DNA of 64,000 bases from Bacteroidota bacterium (GTDB taxonomy: Bacteria > Bacteroidota > Bacteroidia > Bacteroidales > Prolixibacteraceae), in the NCBI GenBank assembly GCA_023251435.1, contig JAHEYU010000027.1, positions 1-64,000 of the forward strand. Reading direction: 5' to 3'. Below are positions 59,374 to 64,000 of the stretch, in pieces. The translations under genes were made by a program, and so were the position numbers. Every line of letters begins with the position of its first letter. Within the stretch, counting starts at the first letter, position 1. The notes under the pieces were generated by a model. It was not told the origin of the DNA. It saw nothing but the letters and a program-made list of their open reading frames with translations, and ran no database searches.

Positions 59374-59682
59374 TTGTCTCTAAATTGTCGCAGATATACC
59401 AGCTTACATCCAACAATCCATTTTTGCAAAAGAACTATTTTCTTGCCCTTGCTCCGTAGCGATTTTATTATATTTGAGCTTTATACCGATTGAAGAAATA
59501 TAACAGTCCTCCCGATAAATAATCGGGATCGCAAACTCGATTGGCCTTAACATTTCTATTCATCGGCATTATACCAGATGGGTCTTTGGACTGATTTGGA
59601 ATTGCATTTGGTATTAATTAACTTTTGTTTGATAGAGGCCGAACTGAATCAGAAAATTGGTTGAAAATTAAACCACCTAATA
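59374..59682. other. Gap before dinD
   Basis: No gene is seen. TCCCGATAAATAATCGGGAT near 59514-59533 is a palindromic repeat of a type common in Bacteroidota intergenic DNA. No LexA-like operator was recognised. Confidence 0.45.
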
Positions 59683-60522
59683 ATGGCAAAGGAAATAGCA
59701 AAACAAGCATTGTCGGTGTTTGAACAAATACGGCAAACCGATGAAAACGGAAATGAATTCTGGGCAGCACGCCAACTGGCTAAAGCACTTGAATATACTG
59801 ATTTCAGAAACTTTCTTTCAGTAATCGAAAAAGCGAAAGAAGCTTGTAGAAATAGTGGGCAGCCTGTCGAAAACCATCTCGTTGAATTCAACGAGATGGT
59901 ATCTATTGGCTCTGGTGCCGAAAGAGAAATGAATAGCTATAAATTATCGCGCTATGCATGTTATCTGGTCGTACAAAATGCCGATCCGTCAAAAGAAATA
60001 GTTGCTTTGGGGCAGACCTATTTTGCCGTGCAAACCCGTTTGCAGGAAATACGCCAGATGGACGAGTACAATCGTTTGAGCACCGAGGACGAAAAACGAC
60101 TCTTTCTGCGCAACGAAATGGCAAAGCACAATACACAACTGGCCGCCGCGGCCAAAGATGCCGGAGTTATCGAGCCAATTGACTATGCCATTTTTCAGAA
60201 CCACGGTTATATGGGATTGTATGGTGGACTGGATGCCAAAGCCATTCACGCAATAAAAGGATTGAAAAAAAGCCAGCAGATACTCGACCACATGGGCAGT
60301 ACCGAACTGGCCGCCAATCTGTTTCGTGCCACACAAACCGAAGAAAAACTACGCAGAGAAAATATACAAGGCAAACAAAAAGCCAACAATACTCATTTTG
60401 AAGTAGGCAAAAAAGTACGCCAAACCATTGAAGAAATTGGTGGCTCCATGCCCGAAAACCTGCCAACAGAAGAAAGCATTAAGAAATTGGAACCAACCAC
60501 AAGAAAAAAGCTTAACAAATGA
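59683..60522 (+). CDS. dinD: DNA-damage-inducible protein D (BRO-N domain)
   Basis: The 279-residue protein matches DinD throughout: FEQIRQTDENGNEFWAARQL, YTDFRNFLSVIEKAKEAC, KLSRYACYLVVQNADPSKEI, VALGQTYFAVQTRLQEIRQM, and DYAIFQNHGYMGLYGGLDAK. DinD in E. coli is SOS-induced and affects RecA filaments; in Bacteroidota it often sits in restriction-modification or defence islands. A small gene overlaps its stop codon by 4 bases and a remnant follows. Confidence 0.93.
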   Translation: MAKEIAKQALSVFEQIRQTDENGNEFWAARQLAKALEYTDFRNFLSVIEKAKEACRNSGQPVENHLVEFNEMVSIGSGAEREMNSYKLSRYACYLVVQNADPSKEIVALGQTYFAVQTRLQEIRQMDEYNRLSTEDEKRLFLRNEMAKHNTQLAAAAKDAGVIEPIDYAIFQNHGYMGLYGGLDAKAIHAIKGLKKSQQILDHMGSTELAANLFRATQTEEKLRRENIQGKQKANNTHFEVGKKVRQTIEEIGGSMPENLPTEESIKKLEPTTRKKLNK

Positions 60523-60752
60523 CAGTGCTTGAATTAATCAACCAATTGCAAACGCTGCCCACCGATACCAAAATCGTAATACGTGGCTATGAAGGCGGTT
60601 ATAATGATATCCTTCAATTAAAAAAGGTGAAAATAAAACCCAAAGTTAATTCCCATTGGTACGATGGCGAATTTGAAGATAGCAACGATGCCGATGCCAT
60701 TGATGCAGTTAACCTTTTTGGCGAAAACATAAACCCCAAAGACGATTTATAA
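60519..60752 (+). CDS. Small hypothetical protein coupled to DinD
   Basis: The 77-residue acidic protein (TVLELINQLQTLPTDTKIVI, then RGYEGGYNDILQL, and a DSNDADAIDAVNLFGE-type tail) overlaps the dinD stop by 4 bases and is translationally coupled. It is cytoplasmic. I recognise no family, but the arrangement suggests a DinD accessory protein. Confidence 0.75.
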   Translation: MTVLELINQLQTLPTDTKIVIRGYEGGYNDILQLKKVKIKPKVNSHWYDGEFEDSNDADAIDAVNLFGENINPKDDL

Positions 60753-61091
60753 GTGAATGGAAATAATACATTTTTGGCAATTTTAATTACCTAAAAGAGG
60801 ATATGATCTAATACGTCAGACAAGCAAAGGCAATTGAGACCGTTTTAAAGCAAGCTGAATTAATGGCCGACTTCTTCACAAAGGATTAGACATATATTGC
60901 TGTGACGTGATTTACATCAGGAAACTCCCGCCGCATATTTGCCTTTAATGACACTATACAATATCTATCCTTGATCCAATTTTTCTTGCCGGTAACATTC
61001 AACGGTCGCTTTCTTACTGCAACCAACACGTTTTTGATGACGAACTGCACATTCAGGCAGCTTATCCGGCTTTTTCGCATTTAACAATCAT
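60753..61091. other. Degenerate region with gene scraps
   Basis: On the + strand a 25-codon frame after a stop (RQAKAIETVLKQAELMADFF and TKD, ending at 60889) resembles the C-terminal tail of HsdR-type restriction subunits; this is a by-eye impression. On the minus strand 60886-61080 is an open frame of 64 codons (basic, no recognised domain), and a second frame in the same DNA is also open. The stretch is best seen as decayed DNA. Confidence 0.4.
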
Positions 61092-61298
61092 TTACCCTTT
61101 GCAATATTCCACATATTGATAAAAATCAGCCGATTCCTTTTTAATAAATAGGTTTGGACAATTCTGCTTTGGCGGAAAAGGGGAAACAAATGCGATTGTG
61201 AAATATCCAACTACAGGATACCCATTTTTATTATCAAAATTGAGATGTTGGTTGACCAGAATGGGTTGTTCGCTTTCACTTCTTCTCCTGAAAACATT
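61092..61298 (-). pseudogene. C-terminal stump, possibly of a DUF4249-type protein
   Basis: A 68-codon minus-strand frame after a stop reads SEQPILVNQHLNFDNKNG, then GYPVVGYFTIAFVSPFPPKQ and FIKKESADFYQYVEYCKG. The VxGYFxxAxVS segment followed by a Cys-containing end recalls DUF4249 proteins that accompany TonB-dependent receptors. No start or upstream part is present. Confidence 0.45.
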
Positions 61299-61374
61299 TC
61301 AAACAAAATAAATCGCATCGATACTCAGAAAACAGAACGGTGCGCTATTGTATTTAACTTTAAACTTTTAGTCT

Positions 61375-64000
61375 ATGAAAACAGGATTTTTGCTTGTATT
61401 TATTCTTGCTTTGAGCATCTTCAGCGGGATGGCTCAAACGAGGGTACTTACCGGAACAGTGAGTTCTTCGGAAGATGGATTACCAATTCCCGGAGTTTCG
61501 GTTTCGGTTAAGGGAACCACAACCGGTACGATTTCGAATAGCGATGGATTTTACTCCATTACTGTTCCTGAGTTGGCCAAAGCATTGATATTCTCTTTTG
61601 TGGGAATGGAAACGCAGGAAGTTGCAATTACTTCAGCTGCCAAAATTGATGTGGTTCTCAAGTCGGATGTAATTGGTGTGGAAGAGGTGGTGGTAACCGC
61701 GATGGGTATTCGCCGCGAAAAGAAAAGTCTGGGCTACACCGTTCAGGAGGTGAAAGGCGACGAACTTTCGAGAGGCGGCAACCCCAATTTGTCGAACGCT
61801 CTTCAGGGAAAAGTGGCTGGCGTTCAGGTGAAACAGGCATCGGGTATGCCTGGAGCATCGTCGATGGTAACTGTTCGAGGGGCATCATCATTAACAGGCA
61901 ACAATCAGCCGCTGTATGTTATTGATGGGATGCCGGTTGAGAATACCTCGATGTTTAATATTGATGTGGCTTCGGCCGACCGCACCAACCGGGCAGTTGA
62001 CATTAACCCGAACGACATTGAATCGATCAACGTGCTGAAAGGCGCGGCTGCTTCGGCATTGTACGGTTTGCGTGCCTCAAACGGCGTGGTGGTAATCACC
62101 ACCAAAAACGGAACGGGAATGGGCCAAAATGCAAAAAAATACCGCGTATCGCTCAACTCATCGTGGACATTCGACGAGCCAACCGTTTTACCTGATCTGC
62201 AATCGACATATTCACAGGGCGACCGTGGAATTTTTAACGCGAATTCGTCCATGTCGTGGGGCCCAAAAATCAGTGCGCTTGGCGAATACACCAATCAGCA
62301 GGGGCAAAAAGAAATGGCCAAAGTTTACGATAACGTGACCCCGCTTTTTGTCACCGGAATAAATGCCAATAATGCCGTCGATTTGTCGTACGCGTCAGAA
62401 ATTGGCAGCTTCAATACCGGGATTGCTTACACCGACCAGTCGGGCATTATCAAACCATCAGCAATGGATCGTTTGAATGCCAAATTTAATGGGATGTTCA
62501 ATGTAAGCAGCGATCTGAAAATAGGCGCATCTGCCAATTACTCGCAAACCCACGTTGTGAAAGTTCCTGCCGGAAGTAACTTGTCCAATCCTTTGTTCAC
62601 CACTTATTTTGCACCGCGCACCTACGATCTTTGGGGCAAACCGTATAAAACTGCCGACGATCCGTACAAACAATACCATTATCGTTCGAACATGGATAAT
62701 CCGCGCTGGTCAGCCGAATACAACGATTTGCAGGAAGAAACCAAACGTGTTTTCGGAAATGTGTATTTCGACTATTCACCGGTTAAATGGATGAACGTTA
62801 ATTACCGCCTCGGGATCGACAATTTTGTAACCGACGGGAAAGATAAATATGAGTTGGGCAGTGGCGAAACAGGCGGAAGATCAACTTTGCTTCCTTCCGG
62901 AGGCCGGATCGAAGATTTTATGTACCGCCAAAACCAATGGAATTCGAACTTAAGTGTCACTTTCAACAAAGAAATTACTCCTGATTTTAAAGCCAGCCTC
63001 GCTTTGGGTAACGAAATTTACGACATCAGGAGTCGGCATTTGAGTGTAACCGGTTCAGGAATAACCATTGGTGGTTTCAATAACATGTCGAACACCACTT
63101 CGCAGGCGGTGCTTGAAGAAGTTTTCAAAGAAAGGGTTTTCGGGGTGTATTATAATATGAACCTCTCGTTCAAAGACATGCTGTTCCTGAACACAACCGG
63201 ACGAAACGATATTGTTTCGAACATGCCAAGTAACAACCGTTCGTTCTTTTATCCTTCGGTTTCTGCCGGTTTTATCTTTACTGAACTGGAAGCGCTAAAA
63301 GAAAACAAAATTCTTCCGTACGGAAAATTGAGGGCTTCGTTTGCCCAGGTTGGTCAGGCAGGACCAAAATATGCGACCAAAACGGTATATGTACAGGGAG
63401 GTTCAGCAAATACCGGTGGTTTCCTCGATGATGGCATTGAATTTCCGTTTGCAGGCTATCCCGCTTTTACTCTGGACGACGACCTGAAAAGCACCAACCT
63501 GAAACCGCAAAATACCATGACTTATGAACTGGGCGCCGATTTGCGATTTGTTCAGAATAGAATTGGATTTGATTATACATTCTATCATATCGATGCCACC
63601 GATCAGATATTTTTCGTACCAATGGCCAAATCGACCGGGTTCGACCGCGAATTGAAAAACGCCGGCGAAGTTACCACCGACGGACACGAGTTTGTATTGA
63701 CACTGAAACCTGTAAAAACGAAAGATTTCGACTGGACTATCGTCACCAATTTCTCGACATACAAAAACAAAGTGGTGAGTTTGGTTGAAGGTGCCGACCG
63801 GATTCAGGCCGGATTCCAGAACTTCGTTGATGTTGGCGCTTATGCTTACGTAGGTTCAGCCTTTCCGGTTATCTGGGGATCAAAATTCCTGCGCGACGAT
63901 GCTTCCGGTAAAATTGTGGTTGACAGCGATTCCAGTTCTCCAACCTACGGAATGCCGCTCACTGCTCCGGAAACCGGCCCAATTGCCGATGTTAACCCCG
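61375..64000 (+). CDS. SusC/RagA TonB-dependent transporter (incomplete at right edge)
   Basis: The frame opens at ATG 61375 and stays open to the window end (875 codons). It has a signal peptide (TGFLLVFILALSIFSGMAQ), a carboxypeptidase-regulatory domain (LTGTVSSSEDGLPIPGVSVS), the SusC segment VVVTAMGIRREKKSLGYTVQ, a plug (VTVRGASSLTGNNQPLYVID, then LKGAAASALYGLRASNGVVV) and most of the barrel. Unlike the first SusC it lacks an STN domain, so it is probably not FecR-controlled. A SusD gene is expected just past the edge. Confidence 0.93.
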   Translation, partial: MKTGFLLVFILALSIFSGMAQTRVLTGTVSSSEDGLPIPGVSVSVKGTTTGTISNSDGFYSITVPELAKALIFSFVGMETQEVAITSAAKIDVVLKSDVIGVEEVVVTAMGIRREKKSLGYTVQEVKGDELSRGGNPNLSNALQGKVAGVQVKQASGMPGASSMVTVRGASSLTGNNQPLYVIDGMPVENTSMFNIDVASADRTNRAVDINPNDIESINVLKGAAASALYGLRASNGVVVITTKNGTGMGQNAKKYRVSLNSSWTFDEPTVLPDLQSTYSQGDRGIFNANSSMSWGPKISALGEYTNQQGQKEMAKVYDNVTPLFVTGINANNAVDLSYASEIGSFNTGIAYTDQSGIIKPSAMDRLNAKFNGMFNVSSDLKIGASANYSQTHVVKVPAGSNLSNPLFTTYFAPRTYDLWGKPYKTADDPYKQYHYRSNMDNPRWSAEYNDLQEETKRVFGNVYFDYSPVKWMNVNYRLGIDNFVTDGKDKYELGSGETGGRSTLLPSGGRIEDFMYRQNQWNSNLSVTFNKEITPDFKASLALGNEIYDIRSRHLSVTGSGITIGGFNNMSNTTSQAVLEEVFKERVFGVYYNMNLSFKDMLFLNTTGRNDIVSNMPSNNRSFFYPSVSAGFIFTELEALKENKILPYGKLRASFAQVGQAGPKYATKTVYVQGGSANTGGFLDDGIEFPFAGYPAFTLDDDLKSTNLKPQNTMTYELGADLRFVQNRIGFDYTFYHIDATDQIFFVPMAKSTGFDRELKNAGEVTTDGHEFVLTLKPVKTKDFDWTIVTNFSTYKNKVVSLVEGADRIQAGFQNFVDVGAYAYVGSAFPVIWGSKFLRDDASGKIVVDSDSSSPTYGMPLTAPETGPIADVNP

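Noticed and set aside
60886-61080. 64-codon minus-strand frame as a real gene
   Set aside because: No domain is recognised, a second frame is equally open, and it lies among degenerate gene scraps.

Overview
The window looks like chromosomal DNA of a Bacteroidota bacterium. Evidence: a SusC/SusD pair with its own ECF sigma factor and FecR, a second SusC running off the right edge, type IX secretion C-terminal sorting tails, very weak ribosome binding sites, and promoters of the TAnnTTTG type. The mix of a xylose operon, pectin/galactan enzymes, DUF1080 proteins and LytS/LytTR signalling would fit an environmental Bacteroidales/Marinilabiliales-type polysaccharide degrader. That placement is inference; no rRNA gene is present to fix it. 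No rRNA, tRNA, CRISPR array, prophage or intact insertion sequence was found. || LAYOUT. 0.3-2.8 kb: TPR sensor kinase and LuxR-type response regulator. 3.1-5.1 kb: amino acid permease and an exported-looking methyltransferase. 5.2-7.2 kb: a first arsenic operon (arsR, arsC, acr3) behind two mirrored operators. 7.4-11.5 kb: a fused 2-oxoacid dehydrogenase E1, a cupin, an antitoxin-like gene with a gutted AbiEii partner, and a small membrane protein. 11.6-16 kb: a second arsenic cluster (arsR, arsE-, arsF-, arsG-like, an ArsP-type permease, rhodanese, P5C-reductase-like, small membrane ORF), with one operator sequence before arsR and again before the permease. 16.1-21.5 kb: PKD, DUF1501 and DUF1800 proteins. 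21.6-22.7 kb: GH105 hydrolase. 22.9-28.7 kb: xylose operon (xylE, xylA, xylB) and its GntR regulator. 28.8-44.4 kb: nitroreductase, then a large polysaccharide utilisation locus read leftwards (sigma factor, toxin-antitoxin pair, FecR, SusC, SusD, DUF1080, Gfo/Idh/MocA, DUF1080, GH53, GH95). This locus contains two gene stumps: a TIM-barrel epimerase tail and a GH2-like tail. 44.5-52 kb: complete trp operon E-G-D-C-F-B-A behind two tandem leader-peptide attenuators. 52-53.3 kb: two small hypothetical genes. 53.5-59.4 kb: three LytS-type kinases in a row, a lipoprotein resembling an M2 (ACE-like) metallopeptidase without its catalytic Glu, and a LytTR response regulator. 59.7-60.8 kb: DinD and a partner. 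61.4 kb to the end: SusC-like transporter, incomplete. || HOW THE GENES WORK TOGETHER. The two arsenic clusters appear to cover inorganic arsenate/arsenite (ArsC plus Acr3) and organo- or nitroaromatic arsenicals (ArsEFG plus ArsP), under two ArsR proteins with different operator sequences. The utilisation locus would import an oligosaccharide through SusC/SusD, sensed through the STN domain, FecR and the sigma factor. It would then process the sugar through 3-keto intermediates and glycosidases, and released xylose would enter the xyl operon. || MOST UNUSUAL POINTS. (1) Two 21-codon, Trp-rich leader peptides, each followed by its own terminator, in front of trpE. (2) The five-gene signalling cluster at 53.5-59.3 kb, in which the middle kinase has Arg in place of the phosphorylated His and the ACE-like lipoprotein keeps the zinc ligands (H366, H370, E394, with ACE spacing) but has Leu in place of the catalytic Glu. 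(3) Intergenic elements built from short near-repeated words that fill most gaps of the trp operon and several others. (4) Several gene remnants that ordinary gene calling would miss.
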